64,000 bases of DNA, taken from Burkholderiaceae bacterium. GTDB lineage: Bacteria > Pseudomonadota > Gammaproteobacteria > Burkholderiales > Burkholderiaceae_C. The notes under the pieces are model-generated. The model saw only the letters and a program-made list of their open reading frames with translations. It was not told the origin of the DNA and searched no databases. Positions 35,819 to 49,794 of the stretch are shown here, piece after piece. Each line of letters begins with the position of its first letter. Position 1 is the first letter of the stretch. The stretch lies in contig JACKLI010000001.1 of the NCBI GenBank assembly GCA_024235995.1, positions 1,984,001 through 2,048,000 of the forward strand, written 5' to 3'. The position numbers were made by a program, and so were the translations under genes.

Positions 35819-37897
35819 TTATCGCGCCTGCGGCTCGGCGCTGAGCGCCTCGATGGCGCCGGCGTGGGCCAGCCAGGCTTCTTCCAGTTGCGCCAGCTCG
35901 TCCTGCAGGGCCTTCAGCCGGCGGCCGGTGTCGGCCAGGTCGGCGGGGGGCAGGCCGGCGGTGCCCAGGCGCTCCTGCAGCGCGCTGCGCTCGCGCTCGA
36001 TGGCCTGCATGCGCTGCTCGGCCTGCTGCAGCGCGCGCTGGTGCGGGCGGGCGCGCTCGGCCTGCTGCTGGCGGCGCTGGGCGTCCTGGCGGCGCTGCTC
36101 GGCGGGGTTGACGGCGGCGGCCGGCGGCGGCGGGGCGGGCGCGCGGCGGGTGTCGGCGTCACGCGCAGATGCGGGCGGGGCGTCGGCGGCCTGGCTTTCG
36201 TCGCGGCGCCGGCGGCTTTCGTCCTGCAGGTGGCGCTGGTAGTCCTCCAGGTCGCCGTCGAAGGGCGCGACCTGGCCGCGCGCCACCAGCCAGAACTCGT
36301 CGCACACGCTGCGCAGCAGGGCGCGGTCGTGGCTGACGAGCATGACGGTGCCCTCGAACTCGTTCAGCGCCACCGCCAGCGCCTCGCGCGTGGCCAGGTC
36401 CAGGTGGTTGGTGGGCTCGTCCAGCAGCAGCAGGTTGGGGCGCTGCCACACGATCATGGCCAGCACCAGGCGCGCTTTTTCGCCGCCGCTGAACTGGCCC
36501 ACGGGCTGGCCGACCATCTCGCCCGGAAAGTTGAAGCGGCCCAGGAAGTTGCGCAGCTGCTGCTCGCGCGCGGCCTCGCTGTTTTGCTGGCCGGTTTCGC
36601 GCGCCAGGCGCACCATGTGCTCCAGCGGCGTGTCCTGCGGGCGCAGCACGTCCAGCTCCTGCTGCGCGAAGTAGCCGATGGACAGGCCCTTGCCTTCGGT
36701 GAGCTGGCCGCCCAGCAGCGCCAGCGTGCGCGCCACGGTCTTGACGAAGGTGGACTTGCCCTGGCCGTTGGCGCCCAGGATGCCGATGCGCTGGCCGGCC
36801 AGCACCGTACGGTTGACGCCGCGCAGGATCACACGCGGGCTTGCGTTTTTTGAATCGAATGGGGCTGTAGCCGGCACCGAGTCTGCGTCAGAAGCTTCTG
36901 TTTCAGTAGCATCCTGGACCTGCGCGGGCGGGTAGCCGAACACCCCGTCGCGGATCGCCAGCATGGGGTTGGGCAGGTTGGCCGGCTCCATGAACTCGAA
37001 CTGGAACTCGGCCTCGGCCAGCACCGGGGCGATGCGCTCCATGCGCTCCAGCGCCTTGACGCGGCTTTGCGCCTGGCGCGCCTTGGTGGCCTTGGCCTTG
37101 AAGCGGTCGATGAACTTCTGCAGGTGCGCGATCTTGTCCTGCTGCTTGGCGAAGGCGGCCTGCTGCAGCGCCAGCTGCTGGGCGCGCAGTTCTTCGAAAG
37201 CGCTGTAGTTGCCGCCGTAGCGCGTGAGCCGGCCGGCGTCGATGTGCAGCGTGGCGCGCGTGACGGCGTCCAGGAATTCGCGGTCGTGGCTGATGACGAT
37301 CAGCGTGCCGGGGTAGCGCGCCAGCCAGCCTTCCAGCCATACCAGGGCGTCCAGGTCCAGGTGGTTGGTGGGCTCGTCCAGCAGCAGCAGGTCGCTGGGC
37401 GCCATCAGCGCGCGCGCCAGCTGCAGGCGCATGCGCCAGCCGCCCGAGAAGTGGTTGACGGGCTGATCGAGCTGGCCGGGCAAAAAGCCCAGGCCCAGGA
37501 TCAGCGCCTGGGCGCGCGCGCGGGCGTCGTGCGCGCCGGCGTCCTGCAGGTCGGCGTGTGCCTGGGCCATGGCCATGCCGTCGCCCGCTTGCTCTGCATT
37601 GGATAGCTGCTGGCGCAGCAGGGACAGGCGCTCGTCGCCCGCCAGAACGAAGTCGGTGGCGGGCTGGTCGGTCTCGGGCATGTGCTGCGCCACCTGCGCC
37701 AGGCGCCAGTGGGCGGGGATGGAGAACTCGCCCCGGTCCTCGTGCAGCGCGCCGCTGAACAAGGCCATCAGGGTGGACTTGCCGGCGCCGTTGCGCCCGA
37801 TCAGGCCGATCTTCTCGCCCGGATGGATGGTGGCGCTGGCGCCTTGCAGCAGGACCTTGGCGCCGCGGCGCAAGGTGACGTCGTTGAGTTGGATCAT
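35819..37897 (-). CDS. ABC-F family ATPase (YheS/Uup-like)
   Basis: A 692-residue soluble protein with two ABC domains and no membrane part; ABC-F proteins act on ribosomes. First domain: GRNGAGKST (near 34-42), FSGGWRMRLQLARAL, LLLLDEPTNHLD. Linker rich in Lys/Arg/Gln (about 235-300). Second domain: GANGQGKST (near 370), QFSGGEKARLVLA, LLLLDEPTNHLD. The C-terminal 130 residues are a charged, Ala/Gln/Arg-rich coiled coil. Residues near 338-351 (ADSVPATAPFDSKN) come from a dispersed 42-bp repeat shared with tmk, just before the second ABC domain. The insertion lies in a linker and likely does no harm. Confidence 0.94.
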   Translation of the reverse strand: MIQLNDVTLRRGAKVLLQGASATIHPGEKIGLIGRNGAGKSTLMALFSGALHEDRGEFSIPAHWRLAQVAQHMPETDQPATDFVLAGDERLSLLRQQLSNAEQAGDGMAMAQAHADLQDAGAHDARARAQALILGLGFLPGQLDQPVNHFSGGWRMRLQLARALMAPSDLLLLDEPTNHLDLDALVWLEGWLARYPGTLIVISHDREFLDAVTRATLHIDAGRLTRYGGNYSAFEELRAQQLALQQAAFAKQQDKIAHLQKFIDRFKAKATKARQAQSRVKALERMERIAPVLAEAEFQFEFMEPANLPNPMLAIRDGVFGYPPAQVQDATETEASDADSVPATAPFDSKNASPRVILRGVNRTVLAGQRIGILGANGQGKSTFVKTVARTLALLGGQLTEGKGLSIGYFAQQELDVLRPQDTPLEHMVRLARETGQQNSEAAREQQLRNFLGRFNFPGEMVGQPVGQFSGGEKARLVLAMIVWQRPNLLLLDEPTNHLDLATREALAVALNEFEGTVMLVSHDRALLRSVCDEFWLVARGQVAPFDGDLEDYQRHLQDESRRRRDESQAADAPPASARDADTRRAPAPPPPAAAVNPAEQRRQDAQRRQQQAERARPHQRALQQAEQRMQAIERERSALQERLGTAGLPPADLADTGRRLKALQDELAQLEEAWLAHAGAIEALSAEPQAR
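36845..36886 (-). repeat. 42-bp dispersed repeat inside the ABC-F gene
   Basis: Reverse-strand copy matching tmk 510-551 at 34 of 42 positions, read here as ADSVPATAPFDSKN. It lies at the junction before the second ABC domain. Confidence 0.7.
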
Positions 37898-37987
37898 GGC
37901 GGATGAAAAAGGCCGCGCCAGCGCGGCGTGCCACGCTGGCGTGTGCGGATGGGGTGTGCTGGCGGCGGCCGGTGGCGGCCGTGCCGG

Positions 37988-39250
37988 TCAGGCCTCGCCC
38001 AGGCGCGAATCGACGGCGCTGCCCAGGCGCGAGTCGCGAAAGCCCGACAGTTCGTAGCCCGTGGAGCCGAAGCCCGAGGCGCCGAAGCCGCTGGGGCGCA
38101 CGTCCAGCGTGATGTCGGTGAAGGTGGGTTCGTTGCTGGTCGCGTCGTCGTTCTGCGCCTGGTTGGCCGAGTAGCGCGTGGCCTCGTTCTGCAGCCGCCA
38201 CAGCAGGTTGGTGGGCGAGTCGGCAAAGGCCAGCGCCTGCTTGCGGTCGATGCGCTGCTCGCGCACCAGGCGCGACAGGTCCTGCTCGAAGGTCTGCGAG
38301 CCCTCGGCGATGGCGTTGTCCATGGCTTCCTTCACGCCGCCGAAGTCGCTTTTCTCGATCAGGTCGGCCACCAGCTTGGTGTTGAGCAGCACCTCGACGG
38401 CCGGCACGCGGCCGCCGTCCAGCGCCGGGATCAGGCGCTGCGAGACGATGGACTTGAGCGCCGCCGCCAGGTCGCCCAGCAGGGTGGGGCGCACCTCGAC
38501 CGGGTAGAAGCTGAGGATGCGGTTGAGCGCCTGGTAGCTGTTGTTGGCGTGCAGCGTGGCCAGGCACAGGTGGCCCGATTGCGCGTAGGCGATGGCCGCC
38601 GTCATGGTCTCGCGGTCGCGGATCTCGCCGATCATGATCACGTCCGGCGCCTGGCGCAGGGCGTTCTTCAGCGCCATCTGCAGCGTGGCGGTGTCGGTGC
38701 CGACCTCGCGCTGGTTGACCAGTGACTTCCGGTTGGTGAACATGTACTCGATCGGGTTCTCGATCGTCAGGATGTGGCCCGGCACGCGCGCGTTGCGGTG
38801 GTCCAGCATGGCCGCCAGCGTGGTCGACTTGCCGGCGCCGGTGGCGCCCACCATCAGGATCAGGCCGCGCTTTTCCATCACCAGGCGCTCCAGCACCACC
38901 GGCAGGTTGAGCGAGCCCAGCTTGGGGATGTCGGGGCTGATGAAGCGGATCACCGCCGCGTAGGTGCCGCGCTGGCGCATGGCCGAGATGCGGAAGTTGC
39001 CCACGCCCGCCATAGGGTGGGCCATGTTCAGCTCGCCGGTCTCGCGCAGCTCCTCGATGCGGTTGGGCGGCAGGATGTCCATCAGCAGGTTCATCGTCGC
39101 CTCGGGCGGCAGCGCCTGGTTGTTGATGGGCACGCATTCGCCGTTGATGCGGATGGTGGCCGGGGCGTGCGCCGTCAGGTACACGTCCGAGGCCTGCTTG
39201 TCGGCCATCAGGCGCAGGATGCGCTCCATCATGGTGCTGGGGGCTTGCAT
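37988..39250 (-). CDS. PilT/PilU-family type IV pilus ATPase
   Basis: A 420-residue hexameric retraction-type ATPase. N-terminal PAS-like region (MERILRLMADKQASDVYLT), then the core: Walker A GATGAGKSTT near 130-138, Asp box IGEIRDRETM, Walker B-like region and HANNSYQALNRILSFYP. It is nearest to PilU-like proteins. ATG 39250 is chosen on AAGGAAC upstream and family N-terminus. The last 35 residues repeat SGFG and DSRLG units (GFGASGFGSTGYELSGF; DSRLG twice), not part of the ATPase. The PilZ gene at the left end belongs to the same pilus system. No other pil genes are adjacent. Confidence 0.92.
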   Translation of the reverse strand: MQAPSTMMERILRLMADKQASDVYLTAHAPATIRINGECVPINNQALPPEATMNLLMDILPPNRIEELRETGELNMAHPMAGVGNFRISAMRQRGTYAAVIRFISPDIPKLGSLNLPVVLERLVMEKRGLILMVGATGAGKSTTLAAMLDHRNARVPGHILTIENPIEYMFTNRKSLVNQREVGTDTATLQMALKNALRQAPDVIMIGEIRDRETMTAAIAYAQSGHLCLATLHANNSYQALNRILSFYPVEVRPTLLGDLAAALKSIVSQRLIPALDGGRVPAVEVLLNTKLVADLIEKSDFGGVKEAMDNAIAEGSQTFEQDLSRLVREQRIDRKQALAFADSPTNLLWRLQNEATRYSANQAQNDDATSNEPTFTDITLDVRPSGFGASGFGSTGYELSGFRDSRLGSAVDSRLGEA

Positions 39251-39435
39251 GGCGTGGTTCCTTGCGGTTGGCGACGGGCGGTGGACGAGGGGCGGGCGCG
39301 AGGGTTTCGCCGGTGCCTTGCCACCGCCGCCAACTCCCGTGTCCTCAACGTCGGCATTGTAGGGAGCGCGGCCCGGCTTTGGCGCGGCGGCGCCCCAGGG
39401 CGGCAACGCTATGGAAATTCCCTAGACCGTCCGCC

Positions 39436-39464
39436 TTGCCAAGCGAGAGGTTTCACTTTGTAAT
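39436..39464 (+). promoter_or_regulatory. Promoter candidate upstream of the 162-residue hypothetical gene
   Basis: TTGCCA, 17-base spacer, TGTAAT. The start point would fall about 25 bases before the assigned start codon. Confidence 0.5.
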
Positions 39465-39496
39465 GTAGAACTTGTTTCTAATGTCTGGGCTTGCCG

Positions 39497-39985
39497 GTGA
39501 CGCTGTACACCAAATCCGATGGGGGCCTGCGGGCCATGAAGGATCGCCATGCGGTGGACATCACGCGCGTGCAGCGCTCGGCCCTGATCCTGTTCGACGG
39601 CCAGCGGTCGGTGCGTGCGGTGCTCGAGGCCACGGCGGCGATGGGCGTCACGGCGGGCGACGTCGACCGGCTGCTGGCCCTGGGCCTGCTGCAGCCGGTG
39701 GCCGAGGCAGGAGCTGCCCCGGCCCCTTCGCCGATGGCTGCCGCCGCCCAGCCCGCGCTGCCTGCGGCGCAGCCCAGCGCGCAAGAGCGGGCCCAGCGCT
39801 ACCGCGCGGCCTACCCGCTGGCCAGCGAGCTCACCGCCCAGCTGGGGCTGCGCGGCTTCACGCTGAACCTGGCGGTGGAGGCGGCGCAGGGCTTCGAGGG
39901 CCTGCTCGAGCTGCTGCCCCGGCTGCGCGCGGCCGTGGGCGACGAGCGCATCCGGCCGCTGGAAGACGCGCTGCTGGGTCCCTGA
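39497..39985 (+). CDS. Hypothetical protein, 162 residues
   Basis: Not assigned to a named family. The N-terminal half is a small helical domain (RHAVDITRVQRSALILFDGQ, VRAVLEATAAMGVTAGDVDRLL) resembling a winged helix, then an Ala/Pro-rich linker (about 72-100), then a helical end (YPLASELTAQLGLRGFTLNL). No signal peptide or membrane segment. I chose GTG 39497; TTG 39491 and ATG 39536 are alternatives, and none has a strong ribosome site. A promoter-like sequence lies just upstream, so it is probably transcribed alone. Confidence 0.65.
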   Translation: MTLYTKSDGGLRAMKDRHAVDITRVQRSALILFDGQRSVRAVLEATAAMGVTAGDVDRLLALGLLQPVAEAGAAPAPSPMAAAAQPALPAAQPSAQERAQRYRAAYPLASELTAQLGLRGFTLNLAVEAAQGFEGLLELLPRLRAAVGDERIRPLEDALLGP

Positions 39986-40147
39986 TTCGCAGGCCGGCGT
40001 TTCGTGCATCTTCGCACGGCTTAGAGCCTGTTCATGATCTTTTGTTGCCTTTGCCGCCGAGCGCCGTGTCGGCGCGCGCCGTGGTCGGCGCGTTGGGCCA
40101 TCACGCATGGCTTTCATGCGCGTGCAACCCCGATGAGGAGATGGATC

Positions 40148-40624
40148 ATGAAGATTGCCCCGATCATGCTGGCGCTGGGCCTGGTGCTGGCGCCCGCGGC
40201 CTTTGCCCAGGCGCCCGCGGCCACGGCCACGGTGCACGCCGTCTGCAAGGACGGCAGCCCCTTCGAGGGCGCCAGCCTGCGCGGCGCCTGCCGTGGCCAC
40301 GGTGGCGTGGACAAGAAGGCCAGCAAGGCCGCCGCCGGGGCTGGCGCGGCACCCGCCGCCAAGGCCCCGGCCGCCGCGCCGGCCGCGCCCGCCGCGCCGG
40401 CTGCGGCGGCGGTCGCACCCGCGGCCAAGGCCAAGCCGGCCGCCACCACGGCGCGCGCGCCCGGCGGCGGTGCCGGCCAGGTGTGGGGCAACGACGCCAC
40501 CAAGGTCTACCACTGCAGCGGCGACCGCTACTACGGCAAGACCAAGCAGGGCGAATACATGAGCGAGGCCGACGCCAAGGCCAAGGGCTTCCACGCCGCG
40601 CGCGGCAAGGCCTGCGCCAACTGA
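40148..40624 (+). CDS. Exported DUF3761-like protein
   Basis: A 158-residue protein with a clear signal peptide ([20 protein letters not shown], cleaved about residue 20). The mature part starts with a [21 protein letters not shown] motif of DUF3761, then an Ala/Pro/Lys-rich linker of about 60 residues, then a C-terminal [12 protein letters not shown]...[12 protein letters not shown] domain with a closing Cys. Four Cys could make disulfides in the periplasm. GAGGAG lies 8 bases before the ATG. Function unknown; such proteins are frequent in Burkholderiales. Confidence 0.8.
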   Translation: MKIAPIMLALGLVLAPAAFAQAPAATATVHAVCKDGSPFEGASLRGACRGHGGVDKKASKAAAGAGAAPAAKAPAAAPAAPAAPAAAAVAPAAKAKPAATTARAPGGGAGQVWGNDATKVYHCSGDRYYGKTKQGEYMSEADAKAKGFHAARGKACAN

Positions 40625-40867
40625 GCACCTGCCCATGGGCCGGGCTGCGCACGCCGCAGGCCGGCCCATGTCGTTGGGGCGGTGTGTGGAGCCAAATTAC
40701 CATCCAGCCCGGATGGAATCAGCCCCGGCAGCTATCGAACTTGAAGTGAATCCGGACTGGAAACAGGGTGTGCGGCACACACCCTGAGTCGGGGGAAAGC
40801 GGCGGCTGCACGGTATCATCGGTGGTTTGCCACGTCCCCTACTGCGCCCCGCGTGGGCTGCGCGCCA

Positions 40868-43800
40868 GTGCGTCTCAACTCCATCAAGCTCTCGGGCTTC
40901 AAGTCCTTCGCCGAGCCCACCACCTTCATGCTGCCCGGCCAACGGGTCGGCGTGGTGGGGCCCAATGGCTGCGGCAAGTCCAACATCATGGACGCCGTGC
41001 GCTGGGTGCTGGGCGAGTCCAAGGCGTCGGAGCTGCGCGGCGAGTCGATGCAGGACGTCATCTTCAACGGCACCACCAGCCGCAAGCCGGCCTCGCGCTC
41101 GTCGGTGGAGCTGGTGTTCGACAATGCCGACCACCGTGCCGGCGGGCAGTGGAGCCAGTTCACCGAGATCGCCGTCAAGCGCGTGCTGACGCGCGACGGC
41201 ACCAGCAGCTACTACATCAACAACCAGCCGGTGCGCCGGCGCGACGTGCAGGACGTGTTCCTGGGCACCGGCCTGGGCCCGCGCGCCTACGCCATCATCG
41301 GCCAGGGCACCATCAGCCGCATCATCGAAAGCCGCCCCGAGGAGCTGCGCCTGTTTCTGGAAGAGGCGGCCGGCGTCAGCAAGTACAAAGAGCGCCGGCG
41401 CGAGACCGAAAACCGCCTGTCCGACACGCGCGAGAACCTCACGCGCGTCGAGGACATCCTGCGCGAACTCAACAACAACCTCGACAAGCTGGAAAAGCAG
41501 GCCGAGGTGGCCCAGCAGTACCAAAACCTGCAGGCGTCGGCGCAGCTCAAGCAGAACCAGCTATGGTTCTTGAAGCGCGCCGAGGCCGACGAGGGCCAGG
41601 GCCGGCTCAAGCAGGAGGCCGACAAGGCCGCCACCGACCTGGAGGCGCGCGTGGCCGACCTGCGCCACGTCGAGGCCGACCTGGAGACCATCCGCCAGGC
41701 GCACTACGCCGCCGGCGACGGCGTCAACCAGGCGCAGGGCCGGCTGTACGAGGCCAGCGCCGAGGTCGGCCGGCTGGAGGCCGAGATCCGCTTCGTGGTC
41801 GAGGGCCGCCAGCGCGCCGAGGTGCGCCTGGTGCAGCTGAGCGAGCAGATCGCCCAGTGGGCCACGCGCCGCGCCGATGCCGAGGCCGAGATCGAGCAGC
41901 TGGCCGAGCAGGGCGCCGCCGCCGAGGACGCGGCCATCACCCTGGCCGCGCAGCTCGAAGACCAGCAGCAGGCCCTGCCCGAGCTGGAAGACGCCCTGCG
42001 CGCGGCGCAGGCGCGCGCCGGCGAGCAGCGCGGCGCCGTGGCCCAGGTGCAGCAGCAGATCCAGGTGCTGGCCGCCGAGCAGCGCGGCATCGAGGAGCAG
42101 GCGCGCCAGCTGGGCGCGCGGCGCGACCGGCTGGGCGCCGACAAGAATGCGCTGGCCGCGCCCGACGAGCAGCGCCTGGCCAACCTGCAGGCCCAGCTGG
42201 CCCAGGCGCAGGAGGCGGCCGAGGTGCAGGAGGCGCGTCTGCACGAGCTGCAGGACAGCGTGCCCCAGCTGGACGAAGCGCGCCGCGCCGCGCAGCAGGC
42301 CGTCAACGCCGAATCGGCCCGGCAGGCCGATTTGTCGGCGCGCATGGAGGCCTTGAAGGCGCTGCAGGAGCGCGTCAAGACCGACGGCAAGCTCAAGCCC
42401 TGGCTGGCCAAGCATGGGCTGGACGGCCTGCAGGGCCTGTGGAGCCGCATCCACGTCGAGCCCGGCTGGGAGAACGCGCTGGAGGCCGCGCTGCGCGAGC
42501 GCATGTCGGCGCTGGAAGTCAGCCGCCTGGACATGGTGCGCGCCTTCGCGGCCGATGCGCCGCCCGCCAAGCTGGCCTTCTACACCCCGCCAAGCGCGGC
42601 GCTGCCTGACCAGGCCGGCCGCCGCCTGCCGCGCCTGGCCGACTTGCTGCGCCTGCACGACGCCGGCCAGAAGGCGCTGCTGGCCGACTGGCTGGCCGGC
42701 TGCCACACGGCGCCCAGCCTGGAAGACGCCCTGGCCGCGCGCGCCCAGCTGCAGGGCGGCGAGGCGATCTACGTGCCCAGCGGCCACTGCGTCACCGCGC
42801 ACGGCGTCGCCTTCTACGCGCCCGACTCCGAGCAGGCCGGCCTGCTGGCGCGCGCGCAGGAGATCGAGAACCTGGACAAGCAGCTGCGCGCCCAGGCCCT
42901 CATCGGCGAGGAGGCGCGCAGCGCCCTGATCCGCGCCGAGGCGGCCTACAGCGACGCCTCGCAGCGCCTGGTCGCCACGCGGCGCGAGGCCAGCGAGGCG
43001 CAGCAGCGCGCGCACGGCCTGCAGGTCGAGACCCTGCGCCTGGCCCAGCTGGCCGAGCAAAGCCGCGCGCGCAGCCAGCAGATCGACGGCGACCTGGCCG
43101 AGGTGGACGCCGCGCTCGAGGCGCTGCAGGAGCGGCGCGTGACCGCCGAGGCCCGCTTCGAGGAGCTGGACCTGCAGTTGGCCGACGCGCAGGAGCGCCA
43201 CGCCCAGCTCGACGAGCACGTGATCGGCGCCGAGCGCAGGCTGGGCGAGGCGCGCGAGCAGCAGCGCACGCTGGAGCGCCAAGCCCAGGAGGCTCAGTTT
43301 GCCCAGCGCAGCCTGCAGGCGCGGCGTGATGAGCTGGCGCGCACCATCGACACCGCCACCCAGCAGGCCAGCGGCCTGGCCGCCGAGCAGCAGCGCGCGC
43401 AGGACGAGCTGACACGCCTGAGCGATGCCGCCGCGCAGGCCGGCTTGCAGGATGCGCTGGCCCTGAAGCTGGAGCGCGAGCAGGCGCTGGGCGCCCTGCG
43501 CAGCGGCTACGACGACCTGACCGCCAAGCTGCGCGCCAGCGACGAGCGGCGCCTGGGCCTGGAGCGCGAGCTCGACCCGCTGCGCCAGCGCATCACCGAC
43601 CTGCAGCTCAAGGAGCAGGCCGCGCGCCTGGGCACCGAGCAGTACACGCAGCAGCTGGCCGAGGCCGGGGCCGACCTGGAGACCGTGGCCAAGTCCATCG
43701 AAGAAGGCAACGTGCGCCTGTCCGGCCTGCAGGGCGAGATCGACCGCCTGCACCAGGCCATCCAGGCGCTGGGCGCCGTCAACCTGGCCGCACTCGACGA

Positions 43801-44382
43801 GCTGGCCAGCGCGCGCGAGCGCAAGCAGTTCCTCGATGCGCAGTCGGCCGACCTGACGGAGGCCATGACCACGCTGGAAGACGCCATCAAGAAGATCGAC
43901 GGCGAGACGCGCGAGCTGCTGGGCGGCACCTTCAACACCGTCAACGAGCACTTCGGCCGCATGTTCCCCGAGCTGTTCGGCGGCGGCCAGGCCAAGCTGG
44001 TGATGACCGGCGAGGAAATCCTGGACTCCGGCGTGCAGGTCATGGCGCAGCCGCCGGGCAAGAAGAACCAGACCATCCACCTGCTGTCGGGCGGCGAGAA
44101 GGCGCTCACCGCCATCGCTCTGGTGTTCGCCATCTTCCAGCTCAACCCGGCGCCGTTCTGCCTGCTGGACGAGGTGGACGCGCCGCTGGACGACGCCAAC
44201 ACCGAGCGCTACGCCAAGCTGGTGTCGGCCATGAGCCGGCAGGGCACGCAGTTCCTGTTCATCAGCCACAACAAGATCGCCATGGAGATGGCCGAGCAGC
44301 TGATCGGCGTGACCATGCAGGAGCAGGGCGTCTCGCGCATCGTGGCGGTGGACATGGAAGGCGCCCTGGGCATGGCGGAGGC

Positions 44383-44386
<4 letters not shown>
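40868..44386 (+). CDS. smc: Chromosome segregation protein SMC
   Basis: ATPase that organises and segregates the chromosome, 1172 residues. Walker A GPNGCGKS at 31-38, two long coiled coils (about 165-500 and 660-1000) around the hinge (about 505-650, starting DGLQGLWSRIHVEPGWE), signature LLSGGEKALTAIAL near 1073 and Walker B CLLDEVDAPLDD near 1099. The start GTG 40868 gives the standard N-terminus RLNSIKLSGFKSFAEPT; a GTG at 40853 is also in frame. The stop overlaps the zipA start by four bases. smc-zipA-ligA is a conserved block. Confidence 0.96.
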
Positions 44387-48489
<4,103 letters not shown>

Positions 48490-48637
48490 AAGAGTGTGCG
48501 AAACGGGTCGGCCGCCAGGCCCGGTCGGGCGTTCAGGACATGCGAAGGTGCCGCTTCATGCGGGGTTTACATCGGGCGCGTACAGTGGCTGGCACGATCC
48601 GGCTGCGACACGCCGGGCTCATTGCGGAGGTATCACC

Positions 48638-49135
48638 ATGACAACTCGGGCTTCTTCTTTCGGTGGCGGCCGGCTGCTGCTGGGCGCTGCCGCCGCGACC
48701 CTGATGCTGCTGGGCGGCTGCGTGATGGCGCCGGTGGACCCGTACTACGACGTCGGCACCCCGGTGACCAGCTACCCGGCGCCGGTGTACGGCCCGTCCT
48801 ACGTCGCGCCGGCGTATCCGGCCTATTCGGCGCCGTACTACTACGGGCCGTCCATGTCGCTGGGCATCTACGGCGGCTGGTCGGACGACCATCGCCATGG
48901 GCGCGACCGGCCGCGCCGCCCGAACTGGGGCGACCGCGACGGTCCGCGCCCCGGCTGGAACGGTCACAACGGCCCGCGTCCCGGCTGGAACGGCCAGCCA
49001 GGCCCGCGCCCGGGCGCGGGGGATCGCCCCGCGCGCCCCAGCCGGCCCTACGTGCGCCCGCCGGTCAGCTCCAACCCCGACTGGCGCCCCGGCGCGCCGC
49101 AAAACCGCCTCAGCGGCGTGGATGGCGGCGGTTGA
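48638..49135 (+). CDS. Predicted lipoprotein rich in Tyr/Pro and Gly/Arg/Asn repeats
   Basis: A 165-residue low-complexity exported protein. The signal ends in LMLLGGC (lipobox, Cys near 27). The next 45 residues are Tyr/Pro-rich (YPAPVYGPSYVAPAYPAY) and the rest is a repeat array: two GPRPGWNG units and variants, with clusters of Arg and Asp. It resembles the exported Tyr/Gly-rich proteins seen near cell-envelope genes; no fold is predicted. GGAGG is 7 bases before the ATG. Function unknown. Confidence 0.75.
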   Translation: MTTRASSFGGGRLLLGAAAATLMLLGGCVMAPVDPYYDVGTPVTSYPAPVYGPSYVAPAYPAYSAPYYYGPSMSLGIYGGWSDDHRHGRDRPRRPNWGDRDGPRPGWNGHNGPRPGWNGQPGPRPGAGDRPARPSRPYVRPPVSSNPDWRPGAPQNRLSGVDGGG

Positions 49136-49151
49136 TGGCCGCTGACTTGGC

Positions 49152-49688
49152 ATGGCCATCCGCGAGATCCTGAAGATGGGCGACGCCCGCCTGCTGCGCG
49201 TAGCGCGGCCGGTGGAGGCCTTCGACACCGACGCGCTGCACGCCCTGGTGCGCGACATGGTGGACACCATGCGCGCGGCCGACGGCGCCGGCCTGGCCGC
49301 GCCGCAGATCGGGGTGGACCTGCAGCTGGTGATCTTCGGCAGCGGCGCCGTCAACCCGCGCTACCCCGACGCGCCCGCCGTGCCGCGCACGGTGCTGTGC
49401 AACCCGGTCGTCACGCCGCTGTCGGATGAAGAGGAAGAAGGCTGGGAGGGCTGCCTGTCGGTGCCTGGCCTGCGGGCGGTGGTGCCGCGCTGGCGCCGCA
49501 TCCGCTATGCCGGCATGGACGTGTACGGCGACGCGATCGAGCGCGAGGCCGAGGGCTTTCATGCCCGCGTGGTGCAGCACGAGTGCGACCACCTGCAGGG
49601 CGTGCTCTACCCCATGCGCGTGCGCGACTTCACGCGTTTCGGCTTCACCGAGGTGCTGTTTCCGGGCCTGGATGCCCAGGACGATTGA
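49152..49688 (+). CDS. def: Peptide deformylase
   Basis: Removes the formyl group from nascent N-terminal Met. The 178-residue metalloenzyme has all three motifs: [10 protein letters not shown] near 46-55, EGCLSVPG near 98-105 (Cys ligand) and QHECDHLQG near 140-148 (two His ligands and the catalytic Glu). Residues [11 protein letters not shown] carry a run of Glu before motif 2. It follows the lipoprotein gene by 16 bases. It is a single def copy in the window; fmt is not adjacent as it is in E. coli. Confidence 0.97.
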   Translation: MAIREILKMGDARLLRVARPVEAFDTDALHALVRDMVDTMRAADGAGLAAPQIGVDLQLVIFGSGAVNPRYPDAPAVPRTVLCNPVVTPLSDEEEEGWEGCLSVPGLRAVVPRWRRIRYAGMDVYGDAIEREAEGFHARVVQHECDHLQGVLYPMRVRDFTRFGFTEVLFPGLDAQDD

Positions 49689-49712
49689 TCTTCCATCGTC
49701 TTCTCCGAAGCC

Positions 49713-49736
49713 AAAAAAGAGGGCCCTTGCGGGCCC
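49713..49736 (-). terminator. Terminator of the NlpC/P60 gene
   Basis: GGGCCC-GCAA-GGGCCC then TC and six T on the reverse strand, about 60 bases past the stop; also a hairpin on the def side. Confidence 0.85.
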
Positions 49737-49794
49737 CGTACCTTTGGAGGAGGTAAAACCGGTTGCGTGGGCGTCGCCGCGCCACCCCCATGTT

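Noticed and set aside
40764..40786. CAGGGTGTG/CACACCCTG inverted repeat upstream of smc
   Set aside because: No promoter fits around it and no second copy was seen; left unassigned.
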